Assembly (NCBI RefSeq): GCF_013285385.1
Contig: NZ_CP054212.1
Coordinates: 496,001-560,000, forward strand
Direction: 5' to 3'
Origin: Paramixta manurensis
Lineage (GTDB): Bacteria > Pseudomonadota > Gammaproteobacteria > Enterobacterales > Enterobacteriaceae
Length of the DNA stretch: 64,000 nucleotides
The notes under the pieces are model-generated. The model was not told where the DNA came from. It made no database searches and saw only the letters and a list, made by a program, of their open reading frames with translations. Numbering within the stretch: the first letter of the stretch is position 1; each line of letters opens with the position of its first letter. Of this stretch, positions 49,474-56,799 are shown piece after piece. Both the position numbers and the translations under genes were made by a program.

Positions 49474-49923
49474 TTGTCCGATCTGAACCACATTCTGGGT
49501 TATCTCAAAAAACAGCATGTCCTTTCGCTCTGTGGGCGCAGTGAGGACGATCTATGGTGCGCCAACTGCTTTTACGTGTTTAATCAGCAACAGATGGCGT
49601 TTTGGATCATGAGTGAAACGCATACCCGGCACGGTGAGTTGTTGGTTGCCGATCCGCGCGTGGCGGGCACGGTTAACGGGCAGACACGCACCGTCATGTT
49701 GATTAAGGGCGTCCAGTACCGTGGGCGAGCGTCTCTCCTGCAGGGCGCGCAGGAAAGTGAGGCGCGAGCAGCCTATTGCCGCCGCTTTCCGGTGGCGCGC
49801 AGCGCATCCGCGCCGTTATGGGCGATTTCGCTGGATGAGCTAAAAATGACCGATAACACGCTGGGGTTTGGCAAAAAAATGATCTGGCGGCGCGAAGCTG
49901 GCCCGGCAGAGCCAGCTTGCTGA
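49474..49923 (+). CDS. yhbP: YhbP family protein (UPF0306)
   Basis: A 149-residue protein of the flavin-reductase-like split-barrel superfamily, unknown function. The best start is TTG at 49474: it follows GGCGGAG by nine bases and aligns exactly with the E. coli N-terminus ahead of LKKQHVLSLCG. An in-frame ATG at 49432 would add 14 unconserved residues. Conserved blocks are DLWCANCFYVF, AGTVNGQTRTV and TDNTLGFGKKMIW. Confidence 0.88.
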   Translation: MSDLNHILGYLKKQHVLSLCGRSEDDLWCANCFYVFNQQQMAFWIMSETHTRHGELLVADPRVAGTVNGQTRTVMLIKGVQYRGRASLLQGAQESEARAAYCRRFPVARSASAPLWAISLDELKMTDNTLGFGKKMIWRREAGPAEPAC

Positions 49924-49933
49924 GGCGCGAGGA

Positions 49934-50458
49934 TTAGGTCGTCGCGTTTAGGATACGTAATGATTCGCGGTTAAAGGCGGGGAGATCATCAGGGGTTCGG
50001 CTAGTGACCAGTTTGTCGTCATCTACCACGACTTCTTTATCATAAAAATCAGCGCCCGCATTTTTGAGATCAATCGCAATGGCTTTTACGCAGGTCATTT
50101 TGCGACCGCGCACGCCGTTCGCGCTAATCAATAATTGTGGGCCATGGCAAATGGCGAATATCGGTTTGCCGCTGGCGACAAAGGTTTTGGTAAAATTGAC
50201 GAAGCGATCGTCACCACGCAGGCTATCCGGCGAGTGCCCGCCTGGTAGTAGCAAGGCGTCAAATTCAGCAGGGTCGACATCATCAATGCCTTTATCAATC
50301 TTAACCTGCGCTTCACCTTGCTTACCGGTCACGGTTTTACCGGCCTGTACATCAATGGTCACCACTTGATGGCCCGCCTGAGTATACGCTTGTGCCGGAG
50401 AGGTAAATTCAGAGTCTTCAAATTCATCGGTTATTAGTACCGCAACTTTCTTGCTCAT
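49934..50458 (-). CDS. yhbO: YhbO, PfpI/DJ-1 family stress protein
   Basis: YhbO protects against oxidative, thermal and pH stress and has been reported to act on glyoxal or glycated substrates (deglycase claims are debated). The 174-residue protein has the intact nucleophile elbow FAICHGPQLL with Cys104 and His105, and the acidic partner near the N-terminus (DEFEDSE). It ends 11 bp from convergent yhbP. In contrast to ElbB in this window, the catalytic cysteine is kept. Confidence 0.94.
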   Translation of the reverse strand: MSKKVAVLITDEFEDSEFTSPAQAYTQAGHQVVTIDVQAGKTVTGKQGEAQVKIDKGIDDVDPAEFDALLLPGGHSPDSLRGDDRFVNFTKTFVASGKPIFAICHGPQLLISANGVRGRKMTCVKAIAIDLKNAGADFYDKEVVVDDDKLVTSRTPDDLPAFNRESLRILNATT

Positions 50459-50605
50459 TTTTCCTCCTGGTTGTCCGGGGTTACGGTTTAAGTCTGGTTG
50501 AGTATGCTAAGAATGCAACGTCATGCCACGGATTTATCTGGTAAATAGATAATAAACAGCGGGTTGGTTAGGCTGTCGGTGGTAACAAGCTGTGTCTATC
50601 CCCGG

Positions 50606-50619
50606 AAAAAAGGGGGGGG
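50606..50619. repeat. A6-G8 homopolymer tract
   Basis: Six A followed by eight G, 125 bp upstream of the yraQ-like start in the 286-bp gap after yhbO. Such a run can slip during replication. No coding frame crosses it; the rest of the gap shows no clear promoter. Confidence 0.7.
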
Positions 50620-50744
50620 TGCCGAAAGGAATCGCGGTAAAACGTAAACCGGGTCGCAGTGACGAATAAAAAATTCGTGTACTATCGCACTCTATCGCCG
50701 GTTCTCCACCGGGTCGTTATTCAGGTTGAATACGGACGCTAATC

Positions 50745-51797
50745 ATGTCGCAACTTACCTCTTCTCGCACCGGGCTGGCGCGCATTGCCTGGTGGAAGCC
50801 GCTGCTCTTTTTGGTGGTAGTGGTCGCCGGTCTTTGGTATGTCAAATGGCAACCCTATTATGGCAAAGCCTTCAGCGCCGCTGAAACGCACAGTATTGGT
50901 AAATCTATCCTCGCTAATCCGGCGGCGCATCCCTTTCGCGCAGCCTGGGATTATGCGCTGATCTATTTTCTCGCCGTCTGGAAAGCGGCGGTGCTTGGCG
51001 TCATTTTGGGCTCATTGGTGCAGGTTTTGATACCGCGTAACTGGTTACTAAAAACGTTAGGATCACGGCGGTTTTCTTCTACGTTGTTCGCAACAGTGCT
51101 TTCATTGCCCGGCATGATGTGCACCTGCTGCGCGGCGCCAGTAGCGGCGGGGATGCGTAAATCATCGGTTTCGGTTGGTAGCGCACTGGCGTTTTGGCTG
51201 GGTAATCCGCTGCTTAATCCTGCTACGTTGGTATTTATGGGCTTCGTGCTTGGCTGGGGATTTGCTGCAGTACGTTTGGCGGCAGGGCTGGCAATGGTGC
51301 TGGGTATCGCCAGCGTGGTGCAAAAATTGACGCCTGCTGCCACGGTCACGCTTGATGCGCCGCTAGCTGGCGCCATTGTGGAGCAAGACGAAGGATCGTT
51401 TATTGGGCGTTGGGCCAGTGCGCTGTGGATTTTGTTCTGGAACACCATTCCGCTGTATATCATCGCGGTGCTGGTTCTTGGTGCGGCACGCGTATGGCTG
51501 TTCCCACACGCTGATGGCGCGGTCGGCAACACCTTGTGGTGGGTGATAGCGATGGCGATTGCGGGCTGCCTGTTTGTGATCCCCACGGCGGCGGAAATTC
51601 CTATCGTGCAGACGATGCTGGTCGCCGGTATGGGTATTGCGCCAGGCTTAGCGCTGCTGATGACTTTACCGGCGGTGAGCGTGCCGTCATTAATGATGTT
51701 GCACAAAGCGTTCCCGGCGAAAGCACTGTGGTTAACGCTCGGGCTGGTGGCGTTAAGCGGAATCATCGTTGGCGGCGTGGCGCTGGTGGTTCTGTGA
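50745..51797 (+). CDS. yraQ: YraQ-type permease (ArsP_1/DUF318 family)
   Basis: A 350-residue inner-membrane permease with eight or more hydrophobic helices. It has the family hallmark LPGMMCTCCAAPVAAGMRKS in the first half, with paired cysteines as in ArsP-type exporters, and the symmetrical IPTAAEIPIVQTMLVAGMG in the second half. Some relatives export organoarsenicals; the YraQ substrate is unknown. It follows yhbO as in E. coli (where yraR lies between) and ends 10 bp from the convergent nrdG. Confidence 0.85.
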   Translation: MSQLTSSRTGLARIAWWKPLLFLVVVVAGLWYVKWQPYYGKAFSAAETHSIGKSILANPAAHPFRAAWDYALIYFLAVWKAAVLGVILGSLVQVLIPRNWLLKTLGSRRFSSTLFATVLSLPGMMCTCCAAPVAAGMRKSSVSVGSALAFWLGNPLLNPATLVFMGFVLGWGFAAVRLAAGLAMVLGIASVVQKLTPAATVTLDAPLAGAIVEQDEGSFIGRWASALWILFWNTIPLYIIAVLVLGAARVWLFPHADGAVGNTLWWVIAMAIAGCLFVIPTAAEIPIVQTMLVAGMGIAPGLALLMTLPAVSVPSLMMLHKAFPAKALWLTLGLVALSGIIVGGVALVVL

Positions 51798-51807
51798 CGT
51801 TAACCGA

Positions 51808-52272
51808 TTAACGTAGGTAATGGATCACCTGATTGCTGCTGCCGCGCCACGGCAGCATGGGGTCTTTCAACGCTTGAATAAATTTGCCGTCTACCAACAC
51901 ATTAATTTCATCCACTACCTGTCGCTGCGCGGCACTGAGTTGATCAAGGCTATAGCCGGTCCAAAGCCAGATGTCTTTATCCGGACACTCACGCCGCACG
52001 CGTTTTACCAGACGTAAAACATCCGGCACGTTAGCCGGATGCAAGGGATCGCCGCCGGAGAGCGACAGCCCCTGGCGTGGGATGCGCGTATCGCGCAGAT
52101 CGCGCAGTAGCCGCTCTTCCATCTGAATCGTAAACGGAACGCCAGAATTAAGTCGCCAGGTGCTTTTGTTATAGCAACCTGGACACTGATGCTCGCAGCC
52201 CGCGACAAACAACGTACAACGTGTGCCGGGGCCATTTACGATATCAACCTCGTAATATTGGTGGATGTTCAC
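51808..52272 (-). CDS. nrdG: anaerobic ribonucleotide reductase activating protein
   Basis: NrdG is the radical-SAM activase that generates the glycyl radical on NrdD. The 154-residue protein has the [4Fe-4S] motif CEHQCPGC (CxxxCxxC) in LFVAGCEHQCPGCYN and the LSGGDPLHPAN SAM-binding stretch. It overlaps the nrdD stop by four bases. Function is clear from family and context. Confidence 0.97.
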   Translation of the reverse strand: MNIHQYYEVDIVNGPGTRCTLFVAGCEHQCPGCYNKSTWRLNSGVPFTIQMEERLLRDLRDTRIPRQGLSLSGGDPLHPANVPDVLRLVKRVRRECPDKDIWLWTGYSLDQLSAAQRQVVDEINVLVDGKFIQALKDPMLPWRGSSNQVIHYLR

Positions 52273-54410
52273 CCAAGCTGCCCATTGTCGAGATGTTTGA
52301 CCCGTCGTTTCACTTCTTCCTGTTTACCAGCATTGAAGGGCCTGGCGTCCGGGCTGCCCAGATAGCCGCAGACGCGACGTGTGACTGAAACACGCGCAGC
52401 ATCGTGGTTGCCGCATTTCGGGCAGGTAAACCCTTTGCTGGTACAGTCAAACTCACCGGTAAACCCACACTCATAGCACTCATCAATCGGCGTGTTGGTG
52501 CCGTAATAGGGCACCCGGCTATAGCTGTAATCCCAGACATCTTCCAGCGCTTTAAGGTTGTGCTGAATATTGGGATATTCGCCGTAACAGATAAAACCGC
52601 CATTCGCGAGCGGTGGATAGGCCGCCTCAAAGTCGATTTTGTCGTAGGGATTCACCTTTTTCTCCACGTCGAGGTGGAAGCTGTTGGTGTAATAGCCTTT
52701 ATCGGTAACACCTTTCACGATGCCGAACCGGGCGGCATCCAGCCGACAGAAACGGTCGCACAGATTCTCGCTGGGCGTGCTGTAGAGGCTAAAGCCGTAG
52801 CCGGTTTCCGCTTTCCAGCTCTCTACCGCAGCGCGTAAACGCGTGACAATCGCGACAGCTTTCTCGCGTAGCGCCGGGCTGTCATACAGATGAATCGCGC
52901 CGCCGCTCAGCGCATTAATGGTTTCATGCAGGCCGATGTAGCCCAGTGAAATCGAAGCGCGCCCGTTTTTAAAGATACCGGCTACGTTATCGTCTGCCTG
53001 CAACCGCACGCCACAGGCGCCTTCCATATACAAAATCGGCGCCACGCGCGCTTTGGTATTTTCCAGGCGCACAATACGTGTCATCAGCGCTTTTTTCGCC
53101 AACGCCAATCGTTCATCCAGCAATGACCAGAAGCGAGACTCATCACCGGCCGCCTCCAACGCAATACGCGGCAAATTCAGGCTAATCACACCGATGTTAT
53201 TGCGGCCATCGTGAACCTGCTCGCCATTCTCTTCATAGACGCCGAGGAAACTACGGCAACCCATTGGCGTTTTAAATGAGCCGGTAACCTTAACGACCTG
53301 GTCATAATTAAGAATATCGGGGTACATACGTTTACTGGCGCACTCTAATGCCAACTGTTTTATATCGTAATTAGCATCGCCGGCATGGCGGTTAAGCCCC
53401 TCGCGTACCGCAAACACCAGCTTAGGAAACACTGCGGTTTTGTGATTTTTACCTAAACCGGCAATGCGGTTTTGCAAAATAGCGCGTTGGATCAGACGTG
53501 CGGACCAACTGGTGCCGAGGCCAAAGCCGAAGGTAACAAATGGCGTCTGACCATTGGCGGTATGCAGAGTGTTGACTTCGTACTCCAGCGACTGAAAGGC
53601 ATCAAAGCACTCTTTTTCAGTGCGAGTATGCGCGTAACGCTCTTTATCGGTAATTTGCCACTCATCGGCCACCGCGCGATGTTTGGCTAAGCTAGCCTCA
53701 ACAAATGGCGCCAGCACTTCGTCAATACGATTGATGGTGGTGCCGCCATAAATATGGCTGGCGACCTGAGCAATAATTTGCGCGGTCACCGCCGTGGCGG
53801 TCGAAATTGATTTTGGCGGCTCAATCTCGGCATTGCCCATCTTAAAACCGTGGGTCAGCATGCCTTTTAGGTCAATCAACATGCAGTTGAACATCGGGAA
53901 GAACGGCGCGTAGTCCAAATCGTGATAGTGAATCTCGCCGCGCTCATGGGCGCTGACTACCTCGCGCGGTAAGATATGCTGCTGCGCGTAATGCTTCGCC
54001 ACAATACCGGCGAGCAGATCGCGTTGAGTAGGAATAACCTTGCTGTCTTTATTGGCGTTTTCATTTAACAGCGCCGGGTTACTTTGTTCGACCAGACCGC
54101 GAATGGCTTTGTTCAGCTTGCCGCGTTGTTCGCGGGCAATATCACGATCATGGCGATACTCAATATAAGTTCGGGCCAACTGCGGGTAGCGCCCAGCCAT
54201 CAGGAGGTTTTCTACCGCATCCTGAATTTCGTGAATATCGACCCGATCGCGGCCCGCCACTTTTTCACTGACCTGCTGTGCGACGCTGGCGCAATAATCA
54301 TTATCGTTAATCTGCGCGGCCTGCGCTGCGGCCATAATCGCGTCACATATCCGTTGTTGATCAAAAGCCACCTGACAACCATCGCGCTTCACCACCACCG
54401 TTGTTAGCAC
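52269..54410 (-). CDS. nrdD: anaerobic ribonucleoside-triphosphate reductase
   Basis: NrdD (class III) reduces NTPs to dNTPs without oxygen, using a glycyl radical and formate. The 713-residue protein has an N-terminal ATP-cone (VVKRDGCQVAFDQQRICDAI), the catalytic barrel and a C-terminal zinc site formed by two Cys pairs (CYEC and CPKC). The radical Gly682 is in RRVCGYLG. The promoter carries NrdR boxes and an FNR site. It is the first gene of nrdDG. Confidence 0.98.
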   Translation of the reverse strand: MLTTVVVKRDGCQVAFDQQRICDAIMAAAQAAQINDNDYCASVAQQVSEKVAGRDRVDIHEIQDAVENLLMAGRYPQLARTYIEYRHDRDIAREQRGKLNKAIRGLVEQSNPALLNENANKDSKVIPTQRDLLAGIVAKHYAQQHILPREVVSAHERGEIHYHDLDYAPFFPMFNCMLIDLKGMLTHGFKMGNAEIEPPKSISTATAVTAQIIAQVASHIYGGTTINRIDEVLAPFVEASLAKHRAVADEWQITDKERYAHTRTEKECFDAFQSLEYEVNTLHTANGQTPFVTFGFGLGTSWSARLIQRAILQNRIAGLGKNHKTAVFPKLVFAVREGLNRHAGDANYDIKQLALECASKRMYPDILNYDQVVKVTGSFKTPMGCRSFLGVYEENGEQVHDGRNNIGVISLNLPRIALEAAGDESRFWSLLDERLALAKKALMTRIVRLENTKARVAPILYMEGACGVRLQADDNVAGIFKNGRASISLGYIGLHETINALSGGAIHLYDSPALREKAVAIVTRLRAAVESWKAETGYGFSLYSTPSENLCDRFCRLDAARFGIVKGVTDKGYYTNSFHLDVEKKVNPYDKIDFEAAYPPLANGGFICYGEYPNIQHNLKALEDVWDYSYSRVPYYGTNTPIDECYECGFTGEFDCTSKGFTCPKCGNHDAARVSVTRRVCGYLGSPDARPFNAGKQEEVKRRVKHLDNGQLG

Positions 54411-54429
54411 CGTCGATCTCCCTTTGAAA

Positions 54430-54477
54430 AGTCTATATGTAGAATGTGGTGTGCATAGTAAACGCTATATATGGTGT
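54430..54477 (-). promoter_or_regulatory. tandem NrdR boxes upstream of nrdD
   Basis: Two sequences resemble the NrdR consensus ACACTATATATTGTGT: AGTCTATATGTAGAAT (54430-54445) and ACGCTATATATGGTGT (54462-54477). Their centres are 32 bp apart, three helical turns, the usual spacing for cooperative NrdR binding. A possible minus-strand -10, TACTAT, is at 54460-54455, between the boxes. Confidence 0.75.
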
Positions 54478-54503
54478 TTGCGCTCAATTTAACTGTGCTT
54501 TTA

Positions 54504-54517
54504 TTGATATAAAGCAA
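54504..54517 (-). promoter_or_regulatory. FNR site upstream of nrdD
   Basis: TTGAT-ATAA-AGCAA matches the FNR consensus TTGAT-N4-ATCAA at nine of ten positions. It lies about 62 bp upstream of the start point inferred from TACTAT, close to the distal FNR site of E. coli nrdD. A weaker half-site (CTCAA, 54483-54487) stands about 30 bp nearer. Confidence 0.7.
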
Positions 54518-54611
54518 AGATTGAAAGACACGGCTGAAAAGTTAAACGGCGGGCAAAAAATGGCAGGAGAGGAGGAGAGAAATGCAGCGCGCGAAGCGCT
54601 GCCGCGTTAAG

Positions 54612-55733
54612 TTACGCTAATGCCGCCAGCAACAGATCGATGGTCATCATAACGCCATAGCGTGCGTGAATAGCGGAAGTGGGCAGGGTTAAACGCTGGT
54701 GTGAGAGTGCCGCTAACGGATTATCCTCGGTGGTGAAGGCAATAATCGGTAACCCCCGGCGGTGCGCTTCGAGAGCCGCGCTTTGCAGAGACGCATCCGC
54801 CGTACCGCTGGCGAACACCACCAACGCATGGTCGTCATTGAGCGTGGCGGCGGTCATACGCATTAAATTCTCTTCATGACAAAACGATGCGGCAATCCCT
54901 TTTTCCATCAGTTGATACTGAAGTTGCGCGGCGCAGGCACTATCCTGCGCGCCACGAGCGAAAATATGGACGCTACGCGCCTGGCGTAAGGTGGTGGCGG
55001 CCTGGCTAAAAGCCTGATGCGGAATCTGCAATAACTGCTGGCGCAAAGTCTGCTGCACCTCGCTCAGATAACGTTCCCACTCAGCGGGCAGCGCGCTGGC
55101 GGTTTCCTGGACGGGTAAATAGCGTGAATGTGCTGCGCTGGCCTGCGCCAGCTTCATCCGCAAATCGCGGATATCTTCGCAGCCAACCGATTTGGCAAAC
55201 CGTGTAATCGTCGCCGGACTGACGCCCGCCTGGGTGGCGAGTTGTTCAATGGTGGCGGAGGCGGCGAAGTTCACATCCTCCAACACGCAGCGCGCCACGC
55301 GCGCTTCTTGTTGGCTCAGTTCATTTAACCGATGGCGAATTTGAAAAAGAATATCGCTAAAATCCTCGCGCCCAATTGAACGGGCAAAGCGCTTTAACAG
55401 GTCCGGCCCAATGCCGGCTTTCGCCGCCAGTTTTTCCAGCGTGGTGGTGGTGGCGTAATCATGATCGCCGGAGATGGCTGGCTGTACGCTGTTTTCATCC
55501 GGGTGTGGATGGCTTAGCGCACGTAGCTGGCGCAGAAAATCATCCAAGTCTTGACAGCCTACCGAACGCGCAAATACCGAAAGTGTCTCGGTACTGACGC
55601 CCGCTTTAGCGGCCAGCTCCTCCAGCGTAGCCGTAGAGGAAAAACGCAGGTTATCAAGGACGAAACGCGCCACGCGCGTCTGCTGCGGCGGCAGATGCTT
55701 AAGCCCGCTCTGAAGTTGCCAGACAATATCCAT
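54612..55733 (-). CDS. RpiR/MurR-type regulator with three HTH units and a SIS domain
   Basis: A 373-residue regulator. The usual RpiR protein has one N-terminal HTH_6 domain and a C-terminal SIS domain. Here three related HTH units are visible: residues 1-72 (TLEELAAKAGVSTETLSVFARSVGC), 90-133 (TLEKLAAKAGIGPDLLKRFARSIG, lacking the first helices) and 134-198 (TIEQLATQAGVSPATITRFAKSVGC). The SIS domain spans about 240-373 (SVHIFARGAQDSA; VVFASGTADASLQSA) and should bind a phosphosugar. Unit 3 is closest to the canonical form. It is divergent from the PTS genes and most likely controls them; two matching palindromes lie between. Confidence 0.88.
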   Translation of the reverse strand: MDIVWQLQSGLKHLPPQQTRVARFVLDNLRFSSTATLEELAAKAGVSTETLSVFARSVGCQDLDDFLRQLRALSHPHPDENSVQPAISGDHDYATTTTLEKLAAKAGIGPDLLKRFARSIGREDFSDILFQIRHRLNELSQQEARVARCVLEDVNFAASATIEQLATQAGVSPATITRFAKSVGCEDIRDLRMKLAQASAAHSRYLPVQETASALPAEWERYLSEVQQTLRQQLLQIPHQAFSQAATTLRQARSVHIFARGAQDSACAAQLQYQLMEKGIAASFCHEENLMRMTAATLNDDHALVVFASGTADASLQSAALEAHRRGLPIIAFTTEDNPLAALSHQRLTLPTSAIHARYGVMMTIDLLLAALA

Positions 55734-55781
55734 ACGTTGTTTCGCCCCTTACCTAACCTTGTTGATAGTCTCTATCTTGCC

Positions 55782-55798
55782 ATGAAAATATTTTTCAT
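55782..55798. promoter_or_regulatory. operator copy 1, ATGAAAA-N3-TTTTCAT
   Basis: A perfect 17-bp palindrome with a 3-bp centre, 49 bp upstream of the RpiR-type regulator start. The same architecture recurs at 55912-55928. TGAAA/TTTCA dyads are typical of RpiR-family operators, so autoregulation is likely. Confidence 0.65.
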
Positions 55799-55911
55799 CG
55801 GCAATTTTTTACGTTTTACACCGAAATTTTAATTTAATTATTTGAAAAATAATGATTTTAATATTTTCTGTATTCGTCGTGGTTATTAAAAAATAAACCG
55901 CGATCACATTG

Positions 55912-55928
55912 ATGAAAAAAATTTTCAT
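55912..55928. promoter_or_regulatory. operator copy 2, ATGAAAA-N3-TTTTCAT
   Basis: Same arms and spacing as copy 1, centres 130 bp apart. It lies 133 bp upstream of the EIIB start, next to a possible promoter (TTCATA 55924-55929, 18 bp, TATGAT 55948-55953) whose -35 it overlaps. Confidence 0.65.
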
Positions 55929-55964
55929 ACTCAATTTTTTATATCGTTATGATTATTAAACGGT

Positions 55965-56030
55965 TGTCGGAATTATCACAAAAAGCGATGACGTCAGGGT
56001 ATTTACAGGGCCAAAAGCTTCTGTTTTATA
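55965..56030 (+). promoter_or_regulatory. possible CRP site and PTS operon promoter
   Basis: TGTCG-GAATTA-TCACA (55965-55980) fits the CRP consensus TGTGA-N6-TCACA with a full second half and a partial first. Further on, TTTACA (56002-56007), 17 bp and TTTATA (56025-56030) could be a weak activated promoter about 64 bp from the CRP centre. Catabolite control of a sugar PTS is expected; the sites are inferred. Confidence 0.38.
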
Positions 56031-56061
56031 TTTGAGCAACGTAAGCCTAAGAGGAAAAGTT

Positions 56062-56364
56062 ATGCGAATTGTACTCTGCTGTGCGGCGGGAATGTCCACC
56101 AGTATGTTGGTGAGCAAAATGAAAGCTGAAGCGCAAAAGCGTGACCTTGATGTGCGGATTGATGCGGTGCCGGTCGCCGAATTTGAACGCATTATTACCG
56201 ATGCCGATGTGGTGTTATTAGGGCCACAAGTGCAATTTGAAGCCCCGCGCCTGCGGGAGTTGGCCGCGCCGCTGGGCAAACCGGTCGCGGTGATCGATAT
56301 GATGGATTACGGCACGATGCGTGGCGACAAGGTGCTGGATAAAGCGTTGACGCTACTGGCCTAA
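56062..56364 (+). CDS. PTS EIIB, lactose/cellobiose family
   Basis: A 100-residue cytoplasmic EIIB of the lactose/N,N'-diacetylchitobiose/beta-glucoside family. The phospho-cysteine loop is LCCAAGMSTSMLVSKM (Cys7 by alignment with ChbB), followed by DADVVLLGPQV. The ATG at 56062 follows AGAGGAAAAG. It is first in an operon with EIIA, a GH4 enzyme and EIIC. It resembles ChbB/CelA; the sugar cannot be told from this subunit. Confidence 0.9.
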   Translation: MRIVLCCAAGMSTSMLVSKMKAEAQKRDLDVRIDAVPVAEFERIITDADVVLLGPQVQFEAPRLRELAAPLGKPVAVIDMMDYGTMRGDKVLDKALTLLA

Positions 56365-56472
56365 CTTTTTCCGGCACGCCGCCGGAGCCTTTATTTATAT
56401 ATCACTTTGCGATGCGTGGTTGATGCCGCATGCGGCTTCGTGCATCCCAAATTTCGTCAAAGAGGAATTTTT

Positions 56473-56799
56473 ATGGAGCTGGAAAACGTGATTATGGAAC
56501 TGCTGGTGCATGCGGGGACCGCGCGTAGCCACGCATTATCCGCGCTACAGCAGGCGCGCCACGGTGATTTCGCCGCGGCAGAACAGGCGATGGACGAATC
56601 AAAAACGGCGGTAAGCGCCGCCCATCGGATGCAAACCGCCTTAATCGGTCTGGATGAAGGCAGCGGTAAGCTTCCGGTGACCCTGATTGCCGTACACGCC
56701 CAGGATCACTTAATGAATGCAATGGTTATTCAAGATTTGGCGACCGATATTATCGCGCTGTATCGCCGTTTACCGGAAACAGGAGTATCTCATGTTTAA
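56473..56799 (+). CDS. PTS EIIA, lactose/cellobiose family
   Basis: A 108-residue EIIA of the lactose/cellobiose family, a three-helix trimeric protein. The phosphorylated histidine lies in LIAVHAQDHLMNAM (His75 by alignment). The ATG at 56473 follows AAAGAGG, 108 bp after EIIB. It overlaps the GH4 gene by eight bases. It passes phosphate from HPr to the EIIB at 56062. Confidence 0.9.
   Translation: MELENVIMELLVHAGTARSHALSALQQARHGDFAAAEQAMDESKTAVSAAHRMQTALIGLDEGSGKLPVTLIAVHAQDHLMNAMVIQDLATDIIALYRRLPETGVSHV

Noticed and set aside
55842..55868. Third copy of the RpiR-type palindrome
   Set aside because: TTTGAAAAATAATGATTTTAATATTTTC has TGAAAA-like words but no matching arms at the right spacing.
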